A DNA stretch of 64,000 nt from Agromyces atrinae (lineage in GTDB: Bacteria > Actinomycetota > Actinomycetes > Actinomycetales > Microbacteriaceae), in NCBI RefSeq assembly GCF_013407835.1, contig NZ_JACCBI010000001.1, positions 3,534,001 to 3,598,000 of the forward strand, in the 5' to 3' direction. Of this stretch, positions 40,183 through 48,637 are shown piece after piece (position 1 is the stretch's first letter; each line of letters starts with the position of its first letter). Both the position numbers and the translations under genes were made by a program. Under the pieces are notes generated by a model, which was given only the letters and a program-made list of their open reading frames with translations, was not told the origin of the DNA and did no database searches.

Positions 40183-40968
40183 TCAGGCGGAGGGGAGGCG
40201 CGGCACGGCGGCGATCAGTCGCTGCGTGTAGGGATCGCTCGGTGCCGTGAGGATGTCGGTCGTCTGCCCTGACTCGACGATCCGACCGGACTCGATGACC
40301 GACATCCGTTCGCAGAGGGCCGCGACGATCGTGAGGTCGTGCGAGACGAGGAGGAGCGAGAGCGAACGCTCGCGCGCGAGTCGCTGCAGGAGCTCGATGA
40401 TCTGCAGGCGCACCGACGTGTCGAGGGCGCTCACCGGCTCGTCGGCGAGGAGCACACGGGGCTCGGCGGCGAGGGCCCGAGCGATCGCGATGCGCTGTCG
40501 CTGACCGCCCGAGAAGGCGTTCGGGTAGCGCGTTGCGGCATCGGCCGGCAGCCCGACGTCGGCGAGGAGCTCGGCCACGCGTGCCTCGCGCGCGCGGGCG
40601 TCGGGCTCGATTCCGAGCGAGCGGAGCGGCTCGGCGATCGAGCGGCCGACGCGCATCCGAGGGTCGAGCGACGAGTAGGGGTCCTGGAAGACCGTCTGCA
40701 CCGTGCGGCGATAGGCGAGACGCGACGCGGGGCGCGACAGGTCGAGCGGTGCACCGTCGACGAGGATGCGCCCGCCCGTCGGCCGCTGCAGCCCGAGGAG
40801 GAGCGACAGGATCGTGGACTTGCCCGCACCCGATTCGCCGACGAGTCCGAGGCTCGCGCCGGGCCCGACGGAGAGGTCGACGCCGCGCAGGACGTCGCGC
40901 TCGGCTCCCGGGTAGCGGAAGGTCAGGTTCTCGGCCGCGAGGAGCGGCGGGATCGGCGAATCGGTCAC
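40183..40968 (-). CDS. Peptide/nickel-type ABC importer ATPase 2
   Basis: This is a 261-residue ABC ATPase of the DppF/NikE group: Walker A GESGAGKST near residue 44, the Q-loop VFQDPYSSLDPRM, the signature FSGGQRQR and Walker B VLLADEPVSALD. It ends directly after SDPYTQRLIAAVP and lacks the 60-70-residue extension with Cys residues of dipeptide-type ATPases, so it resembles the NikE-like short form. It overlaps the preceding ATPase gene by 4 nt (GTGA). It energises uptake with the partner ATPase; peptide, nickel or other substrate cannot be decided. Confidence 0.88.
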   Translation of the reverse strand: MTDSPIPPLLAAENLTFRYPGAERDVLRGVDLSVGPGASLGLVGESGAGKSTILSLLLGLQRPTGGRILVDGAPLDLSRPASRLAYRRTVQTVFQDPYSSLDPRMRVGRSIAEPLRSLGIEPDARAREARVAELLADVGLPADAATRYPNAFSGGQRQRIAIARALAAEPRVLLADEPVSALDTSVRLQIIELLQRLARERSLSLLLVSHDLTIVAALCERMSVIESGRIVESGQTTDILTAPSDPYTQRLIAAVPRLPSA

Positions 40969-41750
40969 GGCAGGTGCGCCTCCAGTCCGCGTGCGGAGGC
41001 GACGAGCGTCGCCGTGTACGGATGTGCGGGCGCGCGCAGCACCTGATCGACCGTGCCCGTCTCGACGGCGGCTCCCGCCCTCATGACCATGACGCGATCG
41101 ACGATGCGCGAGACGACGGGCAGGTCGTGACTGATGAAGAGCAGCGACATGCCCCGCTCGCGGACCTCCTCGTCGAGGAGATCGAGGATGCCGGCCTGCA
41201 CGGTCACATCGAGGGCCGTCGTCGGTTCGTCGGCGATGAGGAGGCGCGGCTCGCACGCGAGGGCGATCGCGAGCGCGACGCGCTGGCGCTGACCGCCGGA
41301 GATCTCGTGGATGTACGAGCGTGCGATGCGCTCGGGGTCGTCGAGCTGAACGGCCGAGAGCGCGTCGAGCACGGCCCGGCGCAGCGCGTCGCCGCGAAGC
41401 CCCCGGTGCTTCCTGAGAGGCCACGCGAGCTGCTTGCCGACGCGCATGAGCGGGTCGAGGGCCGTGAGCGGCTCCTGGAAGACGGCGCTCACGACGGCCC
41501 CGCGCACCGCGTCGAGGCGGCGCTGCCGCGCGGTGACGACATCGACGTCGCCGAGCAGGATCGAGCCCTCCGCGCGCAGCGGGTGCGGCAGGAGGCCGAG
41601 CACGGAGAGCGCCGTCAGGCTCTTGCCCGAGCCCGACTCGCCGATGACTCCGAGGCGCTCGCCGGAGGCGATCGTCGCGTCGACGCCATCGACGAGGGCG
41701 CCGTCATCGCCCGTGACGCGGAGTCCGCGGATGTCGAGGAGGATGCTCAT
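40965..41750 (-). CDS. Peptide/nickel-type ABC importer ATPase 1
   Basis: This is a 261-residue ABC ATPase of the DppD/NikD group. Walker A is GESGSGKSL, with Leu in the place of the usual Thr, as in other DppD proteins. The signature is ISGGQRQR and Walker B LLIADEPTTALD. It forms a heterodimer with the ATPase encoded next. Like its partner it is short. It starts at an ATG overlapping the stop of the second permease gene by 4 nt. Confidence 0.88.
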   Translation of the reverse strand: MSILLDIRGLRVTGDDGALVDGVDATIASGERLGVIGESGSGKSLTALSVLGLLPHPLRAEGSILLGDVDVVTARQRRLDAVRGAVVSAVFQEPLTALDPLMRVGKQLAWPLRKHRGLRGDALRRAVLDALSAVQLDDPERIARSYIHEISGGQRQRVALAIALACEPRLLIADEPTTALDVTVQAGILDLLDEEVRERGMSLLFISHDLPVVSRIVDRVMVMRAGAAVETGTVDQVLRAPAHPYTATLVASARGLEAHLP

Positions 41751-42625
41751 CGGCCGCCCCTCTGCGTCGGGTCGATGACGTCGCGGAGGCCGTCGACGAG
41801 GAGGTTCACGCCGATGATGGTCGCGACGAGCAGGATGCCCGGGGCGATGGCTCCGATCGGCGCGACGAGCACGGTCGCTTGCGCCTCCTGGAGCAGTCGC
41901 CCCCACGAGGCGTTCGGCGGAGGCGACCCGAGGCCCAGGTAGGAGAGCGACGCCTCGGCGACGACGGCGCCGCCGAACTGCAGCGCGAGCGGCACGGCGA
42001 GCGTCGGCCAGACGTTCGGCAGGACGTGGAGACCGAGGATGCGGAACGACGACGTGCCCGAGACCCGGGACGCCGTGATGTAGTCCTCGCGCAGTACCCG
42101 GACCGTGACGAGCCGCGTCAGACGGGCGATGACCGTCGCGCCCGCGAGGCCGATCGCGAGGATCGCGGACTCGAGCGACGCACCCCGCCACGCGACGATG
42201 AGCATCGCGAGGAGGAGCGTCGGGAACGCGATCGCGATGTCGATGAGCGTCGAGATCGCGTCGTCGATCCACCGCGTCGAGAACGCCGCGAGGAGGCCGA
42301 TCGCGATTCCGACGACGGCGGCGATGACGACCGAGCCGAATCCGACGAGCATCGCGAGGCGTGCGCCGATCATGAGCTGGGTGAAGACGTCGCGCCCGAG
42401 CCGGTCAGTTCCGGCCCAGTGCTCGAGCGACGGGGCGCTCAGGCGACCGCCCGTGGTGTCGTCGGGGGAGTACGGCGTCGCGATGACCGAGACGATCGCC
42501 GTGATGAGGACGATGCCGAAGAGCACGGCGCCCGCGATGAGGTTGAGCGACGCCCGACGACGGCGACGTGCGGCCGACGAGGGTCGCGTCACCGCGTCAT
42601 CCGGTCGGAGGGCCGTATCGGTCAT
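41747..42625 (-). CDS. Peptide/nickel-type ABC importer permease C
   Basis: This is a 292-residue membrane protein of the DppC/OppC/NikC type with six helices. An Arg-rich N-terminus (SSAARRRRRASL) precedes helix 1, and the inner-membrane coupling helix with the EAA-like motif lies at EDYITASRVSGTSSFRILGLH, about residues 178-198. It pairs with the permease encoded upstream to form the membrane channel. The ATG overlaps the preceding stop by 4 nt, so the whole operon is translationally coupled. Confidence 0.9.
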   Translation of the reverse strand: MTDTALRPDDAVTRPSSAARRRRRASLNLIAGAVLFGIVLITAIVSVIATPYSPDDTTGGRLSAPSLEHWAGTDRLGRDVFTQLMIGARLAMLVGFGSVVIAAVVGIAIGLLAAFSTRWIDDAISTLIDIAIAFPTLLLAMLIVAWRGASLESAILAIGLAGATVIARLTRLVTVRVLREDYITASRVSGTSSFRILGLHVLPNVWPTLAVPLALQFGGAVVAEASLSYLGLGSPPPNASWGRLLQEAQATVLVAPIGAIAPGILLVATIIGVNLLVDGLRDVIDPTQRGGR

Positions 42626-43614
42626 GCGCTCACCGCCGCTCGGCGGCTGCCCGCGCGGCGATTGCCCGACAGGGTCGTGCGCAGGCGCGGGTCGATGATG
42701 CGCTGGGTGACGTCGGCCGCGAAGCCGAGGCCGAGCACGAGCACGGTGGAGAAGAGCACGACGCCCTGCACGCTCGGGAAGTCGCGCTCGCGGATCGCCG
42801 TGAGGAGCATGTCGCCGAGGCCGGGGAGGCCGAAGACGTTCTCGACGATCACGGCGCCGACGAACGTCGTCGACAGCTGGATAGCGAGGATCGAGATGAC
42901 CGGGACGATGCCGTTGCGCACGCCGTGGCGCCAGATCGCGCCGCCGAAGCTCTGACCCGTCGCGCGCGCCGTGCGGAGGTAGACCTGCCCGAGCACGTCG
43001 AGCGTCGCGCTGCGGACGTACCGCGCGAGATCGCTGCCCGCGACGATCGCGATCGTGAGCACGGGGAGGGTGAGAGATCGCAGGGCGTCGGCCGGGTCGG
43101 CCCAGTCGCTGCGCGGGAATCCGCCGGCGGGGAGGAAGCGATTCTGCAGGGCGAACACCGTGATGAGGAGGATGCCGACCCAGAACACGGGGATCGCGCC
43201 GCCGAGCTGCGTCGCGGCCGAGAACGCCGTGCCGTACCAGGTGCGTGAGCGCCACGCGGCGATGAAGCCGACCGGGATCGCGATGAGCACGGAGAGCGCG
43301 AAGGAGATGAGGGTGAGCGGGAGTGTGACGTTCAACCGCCGGGCGATCTCGTCGCCGACCGAGAGCTGGTTGGTGAACGACGTACCGAGATCGAGGGTGA
43401 CGAGCTGCTGTATGTACTCGACGAATTGCTCGCCGATCGGCCTGTCCACACCGAGCCTCGCGGCTGCGGCGGCGATGTCTTCTTCGGTGGCCCCGACCGA
43501 GATCAGGGCGTACACCGGGTTGCCGAGAACCCGGAGCACGAGGAAGAGCAGCGCCGCCGCGAGCGCGAGGCTCAGGAGGAGCAGGCCGGTGCGACGGAGC
43601 AGATACGCGGCTAT
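42622..43614 (-). CDS. Peptide/nickel-type ABC importer permease B, unusual start
   Basis: This is a 330-residue permease of the DppB/OppB type with six helices and the cytoplasmic EAA-like segment TARATGQSFGGAIWRHGVRN. The family normally begins near the sequence corresponding to AAYLLRRTGLLLL. In that region there is no ATG, GTG or TTG: the codon preceding it is ATA at 43614-43612, forming ATAG with the TAG stop of the binding protein gene, parallel to the ATGA/GTGA overlaps at the other three junctions. GAAGGCGG lies 6 nt upstream. The only canonical in-frame alternative upstream is GTG 43725, which would add 37 residues inside the previous gene. Initiation at AUA is therefore possible. 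Confidence 0.75.
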   Translation of the reverse strand: MAAYLLRRTGLLLLSLALAAALLFLVLRVLGNPVYALISVGATEEDIAAAAARLGVDRPIGEQFVEYIQQLVTLDLGTSFTNQLSVGDEIARRLNVTLPLTLISFALSVLIAIPVGFIAAWRSRTWYGTAFSAATQLGGAIPVFWVGILLITVFALQNRFLPAGGFPRSDWADPADALRSLTLPVLTIAIVAGSDLARYVRSATLDVLGQVYLRTARATGQSFGGAIWRHGVRNGIVPVISILAIQLSTTFVGAVIVENVFGLPGLGDMLLTAIRERDFPSVQGVVLFSTVLVLGLGFAADVTQRIIDPRLRTTLSGNRRAGSRRAAVSA

Positions 43615-45125
43615 GAGGCCGCCTTCGCGATACCGGCGACGTAGAAGAGCGAGTTGAGCCCGTTCTCGGGAACACCCGTCACCGTCGATGCGGCGATGCG
43701 CAGCTGCGGGTTGAGGTAGAGCCACACGCTCGCCGCGTCATCCGAGATCTTCTGGTTGGCGAGCTTGACGAGATCGGTCTGGGCCTCGACGCTGTCAGCG
43801 GCCTCCGACTCGGCGAGCCACGTCTGCACGTCGGCGTCGTTGTAGCCCCAGTAGAAGTCGGGGTTGCCGTAGAAGTTGATGTCGCGGTCGTTGACGTGGC
43901 CCTGGAGCGTCGCCTGGAAGTCGTGGTTCGTGTAGATCTTCTCGTACCACTCGTCGTCGGTGATGATGTTGATGTTCACCGTGACGCCGACCTTCGCGAG
44001 CTCCGACTTGATGAACTCGGCGACGGTCGAGTGCACACCGCTGTCGGGGGTGTCGATCGTGAACTCGAAGCCGTCGGCGTAGCCCGCCTGAGCGAGGAGG
44101 TCTTCGGCGAGTTCGACGTCGTACGGGTTGTTGTCGGCGAGGTCGATGTACCACGGCTCCGACGGGGGCACCATCGAGCCGATGAGCTGGCCGCGGCCGT
44201 CCCAGATCGAGTCGAGGAGGCGCTCGCGGTCGATCGCCGAGTAGATGGCCTTGCGCACGTCGACCGAGTCGAACGGGGCGATCCGGTCGTTGAGGCCGAG
44301 GATCTCCTTGGTCGTCGAGGTGCCCTCGATGATCGTGAAGTCGTCGTTGTCGAACTGGGCGAGACCATCGGGGTTCGACTGGCTCGTGACGAGGTCGACG
44401 GCGCCCGTGAGAAGGGCGTTGTTGAGCGCGGTCGGGTCGGCGTAGTACTGGTAGACGACGCCGCCGTTGGCGGGCTCGTCACCCCAGTAGTCGGCGTAGC
44501 GGTCGAGCGTGATCGAGTCGCCCTTGCGGTAGTCGGCGAGCGTGTAGGGGCCCGAACCGTCTTCTGTCGTCGCGCGGTCGGTTGCGGTGTCGTTGACGAT
44601 CCACACGTAACCGAGGTTGTAGGTGAAGCTCACCGACTTCGAGACGAGCGTCACGTCGACGGTCTTGTCGTCGACGACGGTCACGGTGTCGATGACGCTC
44701 AGCTGGCGCTTGCGGGCCGCGATCGACTCTTCGCTGATGAAGCGTTCGAGGCTGTACTTGACGTCGTCGGCCGTGACCGGGTCGCCCGAGTGGAACGTCG
44801 CGTCGGCGAGCGTGAACGTGTAAGTGAGGCCGTCGTCGGAGACCGAGGTCTCGGCGGCGAGGAGCGGCTCGACCTCGGCGTCGTCGGTGATGCGGAAGAG
44901 GCCCTCGTAGACGTTCCCGGTGAAGACCTCGGTCACGCCCGAGCTTCCACCGCCGATCTGGTCGAGGCTCGTCGGCTCGTTCTGCGACCCGACGGTGATG
45001 ATCGCGTCGGGGTCGGCGGCACCTCCGGCAGCGGGAGCGGCCGAGGGCGACGAGCACCCGGCGAGGACGAGCGCTGCAGCGACGGCGATTCCGCCGGCGA
45101 CGGCGGTGAGGGAACGGCGGGGCAT
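43611..45125 (-). CDS. ABC importer substrate-binding lipoprotein (SBP family 5)
   Basis: This is a 504-residue extracellular binding protein. The signal peptide ends in the lipobox LAGC with C24 as the lipidated residue. The mature protein is an extracytoplasmic solute-binding protein of family 5, with segments GLFRITDDAEVEPLLAAE, LADATFHSGDPVTADDVKYS and the SAIDRERLLDSIW helix. Family members bind oligopeptides, nickel-chelates or other ligands. It heads the transcription of the five-gene operon towards 40183. It lies 58 bp downstream of a DUF1684 gene, which may belong to the same transcript. Confidence 0.92.
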   Translation of the reverse strand: MPRRSLTAVAGGIAVAAALVLAGCSSPSAAPAAGGAADPDAIITVGSQNEPTSLDQIGGGSSGVTEVFTGNVYEGLFRITDDAEVEPLLAAETSVSDDGLTYTFTLADATFHSGDPVTADDVKYSLERFISEESIAARKRQLSVIDTVTVVDDKTVDVTLVSKSVSFTYNLGYVWIVNDTATDRATTEDGSGPYTLADYRKGDSITLDRYADYWGDEPANGGVVYQYYADPTALNNALLTGAVDLVTSQSNPDGLAQFDNDDFTIIEGTSTTKEILGLNDRIAPFDSVDVRKAIYSAIDRERLLDSIWDGRGQLIGSMVPPSEPWYIDLADNNPYDVELAEDLLAQAGYADGFEFTIDTPDSGVHSTVAEFIKSELAKVGVTVNINIITDDEWYEKIYTNHDFQATLQGHVNDRDINFYGNPDFYWGYNDADVQTWLAESEAADSVEAQTDLVKLANQKISDDAASVWLYLNPQLRIAASTVTGVPENGLNSLFYVAGIAKAAS

Positions 45126-45183
45126 GGTGAATCCGTTTCGTGGGGGGCTGTGAGGTGGTGCGTGTGGAGCGGTGATGCAGGTT

Positions 45184-45933
45184 CTAGAGCGTGAATCCCT
45201 CGGCGAAGACCGCGACTCGCTCGCCGGCGCGCACCGGAACCGCGAAACGGTTCTGGGGCGGAGGCAACGGGCAGTTCATCTGTGAGGAGAATCCGCACGG
45301 CGGTACATACGCGCGATTGAAGTCGAGCGTGACCGGCACGCGGTCTCCCGTCGATGCGCCGTCGGGGATCTCGGGCCGCGGCACGGCCAGGAACCGACCG
45401 GCGCCATAGCTCTCGACCCCGTTCGTCGCATCGCCGAAGACGAGCTGGAGGACGTCTCCGTTGGCGAACGCGGCGAGTCGGTACGGTATTCCCGCGCGCT
45501 CGAAGACGAGGTCGCCGGGCACGGGGAGCCCGCGCGTCGCACCCGCGTCGCGCAGGTGCTCGAAGGGGATGACGCGGTCGTCGGCGACGAGTTCGAACTC
45601 GGCGTCGATGACCCAGTCGGGGTCGTAGTCGTACGATTCGATGCCTTCGAAGGCGAGGTTCGCGGGCGAGTCGGTCTGCCAGATGCGATAGCCGTGCTGG
45701 GTCTCGCCCGTGTCGATGTCGGCGCGCGTCAGCCGCGTGAGCACGGCATCGACGGGGTGGCCGGCTCGCGCCTGCTCGTCGCTCACGGGTTCGTCGCCCG
45801 CGGGGGACCAGTGGGTGAGGACGAGCGCCAGGTTGCCGAGGGGCGACGTCACGAAGTCGTGTCGTTCGTCATGCCAGCGCTTCGAGGCGGCTCGGGCGTC
45901 GCCGAGGGGGAGCGAGTTGTGGGGGGATGTCAC
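45184..45933 (-). CDS. DUF1684 domain protein
   Basis: This is a 249-residue soluble protein of the DUF1684 family. The conserved C-terminal half contains VTLDFNRAYVPPCGFSSQMNCPLPPPQNRFAVPVRAGER, here split in two conserved Cys/Pro-rich parts around residues 205-225. Genomic partners of this family are often transporters or hydrolases, but no activity is established. GGGAGA lies about 9 nt before the GTG start, partly inside a 6-bp hairpin (CCCGCC/GGCGGG). The gene lies directly upstream of the ABC importer operon on the same strand. Confidence 0.8.
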   Translation of the reverse strand: MTSPHNSLPLGDARAASKRWHDERHDFVTSPLGNLALVLTHWSPAGDEPVSDEQARAGHPVDAVLTRLTRADIDTGETQHGYRIWQTDSPANLAFEGIESYDYDPDWVIDAEFELVADDRVIPFEHLRDAGATRGLPVPGDLVFERAGIPYRLAAFANGDVLQLVFGDATNGVESYGAGRFLAVPRPEIPDGASTGDRVPVTLDFNRAYVPPCGFSSQMNCPLPPPQNRFAVPVRAGERVAVFAEGFTL

Positions 45934-46000
45934 TGATTCATTCTCTCCCGCCCCGACAGGCGGGTCGGCAGGATGACGTTCTGTTGCCATCGCCCTGAGC

Positions 46001-46045
46001 GAACAGCGCGAACAGGTCGAACAGGTCGAACAGGGCGAACAGGGC
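46001..46045. repeat. Five 9-bp tandem repeats
   Basis: The units GAACAGCGC, GAACAGGTC, GAACAGGTC, GAACAGGGC and GAACAGGGC follow each other without gaps. They lie 6 bp downstream of the stop of the O-mannosyltransferase gene. On the minus strand they could encode ALF/DLF tripeptides, but in another frame than that gene. Confidence 0.85.
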
Positions 46046-46050
46046 GCCCG

Positions 46051-47697
46051 TCAGCGCCAGCCCGGCAGCCAGATGTGGAGCTGCCAGAACGTGAAGGGGA
46101 TCGTCGTGCCCGTCCACAGCGGGTAGAAGAACGCCGACAGCAGCACGGCGAAGGCGAGGTACACGCCGACGACCCCGATACCGCGCGCTCGCCGCCACTC
46201 GAGGTCGTCGCGTCGACCGAGGATGATGCCGAGTACCCCGGCGAGCGCGAGCATCGTGTAGGGCTGGAACGCGATCGTGTAGAACGTGAACATCGTGCGG
46301 TCGGGGTAGAGGAGCCACGGCAGGTATCCGGCCGCGAGGCCGACGAGCACGAGGCCGACCTGCCACTCGCGCCAGCGCACGAGCCGGTAGAGCAGGTAGA
46401 GAACGGCGGCGGCCGCGCCCCACCAGATGAGCGGGTTGCCGATGCCGTTGATCGTCTGCACGCACGCATCGACGGTGCATCCGCCGTCGCCGTTCTCGAG
46501 CGAGACGTAGTACATGTTCGTCGGCCGCTCCATGACGAGCCAGCCGAGGGGGTGCGACTGCCAGGGATGCGGAGTGCTGAGGCCCACGTGGTACTTGTAC
46601 GCCTCCTGGTGGTAGTGCCAGAGGCTCTGCAGCGGGGCGGGCAGCCACTCGATGCCGGCGAGCTGGTCGGCGCTCGTCGTCGTCGCCCAGTCGCGGTAGT
46701 AGCCGCCGTCGGTCACGAGCCAGCCCGTCCAGCTCGCGAGGTAGACGACGGCGGCGATCGGTACGACGAGGAGGAACGTCGCCGGCCCCTGGCGGAGGAT
46801 CGCGCTCGTGATCCAGAACGGCAGGCCGGCGCGGCGCCGTGCGAGCGCATCGACGACGACGAGGTAGATGCCGAACGCGGCGAGGAAGTACAGCCCCGAC
46901 CACTTCACGGCGGTCGTCGCGCCGAAGGCGATGCCGGCGGCGAGGAGCCACGGGCGCCACCACAGCACGGGGCCCCAGGCCGGGTCGACGCCGCGCGCCC
47001 GTCGTTCGGCGAGACGCGCGGCGAGACGCGTCGCGTGCCACTCGCGATCGAGGAGCACGCACCCGAAGCCGAGGAGCGCGAAGAACATGACCCACGTGTC
47101 GAGCAGCGCGACGCGCGACATGACGATCGCGTTGCCGTCGATGGCGAACAGCAAGCCGGCGATGACGGCGACGATCGTCGATCCGAAGAGGCGCCGCGCG
47201 ATGAGCGAGACGAGGAGGACGGCGATCGTTCCCGCGAGCGCGGTCGTCGCGCGCCACCAGAACGGATCGCCCGCGCCGAAGGCGGCCATGCCGAGGCCGA
47301 TCATCCACTTGCCGAGCGGCGGGTGCACGACGTACGACGGCTCGTCGAGGTACGTGTCGGTGTCGCCCGCGGCGAAACCGGCGTCGGCGTCCTCCGGCCA
47401 GCGCGACTCGTAGCCGTTGCCGATGAGGGTCCAGGCGTCCTTGACGTAGTAGGTCTCGTCGAAGACGAGCGTGTGCGGATGGCCGAGATTCCAGAACCTC
47501 AGGATGCCGGCGAGCAGCGTGACCGCGATCGGCCCGGCCCAGTACCAGAACCGGCGCCGTGCCGGCGTGCCGAGCACACGAGCCCACCAGGCGTCGAGCC
47601 GCGTGCCGCGGGGAGCCGGGGCTGCGGGAGCCGACTCGGGGGCCTCGTCATCCGTCGTCGTCGCCTCGCGCGACCCCGTCGCCCCCTCCGCATGCAT
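46051..47697 (-). CDS. pmt: Protein O-mannosyltransferase, PMT family (GT39)
   Basis: This is a 548-residue multi-pass membrane protein with about 11 helices. The catalytic acidic motif in the first external loop is FDETYYVKDAWTL (about residue 81), and PLGKWMIGLGM and DGNAIVMSRVALLDTW are further PMT signatures. Actinobacterial Pmt uses polyprenol-phosphate-mannose to mannosylate secreted proteins at Ser/Thr residues on the outer face of the membrane. TACGAT ends 6 nt before the chosen ATG. It is divergent from rsmI with 39 bp between starts, an arrangement common in actinobacteria. Confidence 0.93.
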   Translation of the reverse strand: MHAEGATGSREATTTDDEAPESAPAAPAPRGTRLDAWWARVLGTPARRRFWYWAGPIAVTLLAGILRFWNLGHPHTLVFDETYYVKDAWTLIGNGYESRWPEDADAGFAAGDTDTYLDEPSYVVHPPLGKWMIGLGMAAFGAGDPFWWRATTALAGTIAVLLVSLIARRLFGSTIVAVIAGLLFAIDGNAIVMSRVALLDTWVMFFALLGFGCVLLDREWHATRLAARLAERRARGVDPAWGPVLWWRPWLLAAGIAFGATTAVKWSGLYFLAAFGIYLVVVDALARRRAGLPFWITSAILRQGPATFLLVVPIAAVVYLASWTGWLVTDGGYYRDWATTTSADQLAGIEWLPAPLQSLWHYHQEAYKYHVGLSTPHPWQSHPLGWLVMERPTNMYYVSLENGDGGCTVDACVQTINGIGNPLIWWGAAAAVLYLLYRLVRWREWQVGLVLVGLAAGYLPWLLYPDRTMFTFYTIAFQPYTMLALAGVLGIILGRRDDLEWRRARGIGVVGVYLAFAVLLSAFFYPLWTGTTIPFTFWQLHIWLPGWR

Positions 47698-47703
47698 GCG
47701 CTC

Positions 47704-47709
47704 ATCGTA
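47704..47709 (-). promoter_or_regulatory. -10-like hexamer TACGAT for pmt
   Basis: On the minus strand TACGAT ends 6 nt before the ATG of pmt, consistent with a leaderless transcript. Confidence 0.4.
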
Positions 47710-47736
47710 GGGGAAGCGATGGGGGAGACTGGAGCG

Positions 47737-48576
47737 ATGATCATCCTCGCGGCGACACCAATCGGCAATCTGGGCGATGCGTCGCCCCGACTGCGTGAGG
47801 CTCTCGCGGCGGCGACCGTCGTCGCCGCGGAGGACACGCGGGTGACCCAGCGTCTGCTCGCCGCCCTCGGCATCGCGAACCGGCCGCGACTCATCGCGCT
47901 CCACGAGCACAACGAACGCGTCAGGGCAAGCGAGATCGTCGAGCTCGCCCGCGAGGCGGACGTGCTCGTGCTGAGCGACGCCGGCATGCCCGCCGTCTCC
48001 GACCCCGGATTCCCGCTCGTCGAAGCGGCGGTCGCCGCGGGTGTCGATGTGACCGTCATCCCCGGGCCGAGCGCCGTGCTCACCGCACTCGCCGTCTCGG
48101 GGCTGCCGACCGACCGCTTCAGCTTCGAGGGTTTCCTGCCGCGGAAGCACGGCGACCGCGTGCGCACCTTCACGAGCCTCGTCGACGAACGCCGCACGAT
48201 GGTGTTCTTCGAAGCACCGTCGCGCATCGCGGCGAGCCTCGCCGATGCCGCAGAGGTGTTCGGCGCCGACCGCCGGGCGGCCGTCTGCCGTGAGCTCACG
48301 AAACTGCACGAAGAGGTCAAGCGCGGGCCGCTCGGAGAGCTCGCCGCGTGGGCCGAGGCCGGCGTCCGCGGTGAGATCTGCGTCGTCGTCGACGGGGCGC
48401 CCGAGCGCATCGCCGATGCGGGCGACGCCCTCGCGCGAGTGCTCGCCCTCGTAGCGGGAGGCGTGCGCCTCAAGGAGGCGGCGGGCGACGTCGCCCTCGC
48501 GACCGGGCTGAGCCGCCGAGACCTCTACGAAGCGGCGCTACAGGCGCGGTCAACTCACAGTCAACCCCCGGTCTGA
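47737..48576 (+). CDS. rsmI: 16S rRNA (cytidine(1402)-2'-O)-methyltransferase RsmI
   Basis: This is a 279-residue tetrapyrrole-methylase-fold enzyme. The signatures LAATPIGNLGDAS (residues 4-16), AAEDTRVTQRLL (about 30-41), SDAGMPAVSDPG (about 80-91) and VIPGPSAVLTALAVSGL (about 108-124) are complete. It 2'-O-methylates C1402 in the decoding centre of 16S rRNA. GAGACT ends 6 nt before the ATG; a GGAG is also nearby. It is divergent from pmt. Confidence 0.95.
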   Translation: MIILAATPIGNLGDASPRLREALAAATVVAAEDTRVTQRLLAALGIANRPRLIALHEHNERVRASEIVELAREADVLVLSDAGMPAVSDPGFPLVEAAVAAGVDVTVIPGPSAVLTALAVSGLPTDRFSFEGFLPRKHGDRVRTFTSLVDERRTMVFFEAPSRIAASLADAAEVFGADRRAAVCRELTKLHEEVKRGPLGELAAWAEAGVRGEICVVVDGAPERIADAGDALARVLALVAGGVRLKEAAGDVALATGLSRRDLYEAALQARSTHSQPPV

Positions 48577-48637
48577 CGCGCCTCGATCGGGGGACAATGG
48601 GCCGAGGAGCTCATCGACCCCAGCGTGGAGGTGCGTG

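Noticed and set aside
45973..47736. Very long open frame antisense to the O-mannosyltransferase gene, in frame with rsmI
   Set aside because: It is a GC-rich shadow of the real gene, with biased Arg/Glu/Asp content and no domain; rsmI has its own well placed start at 47737.
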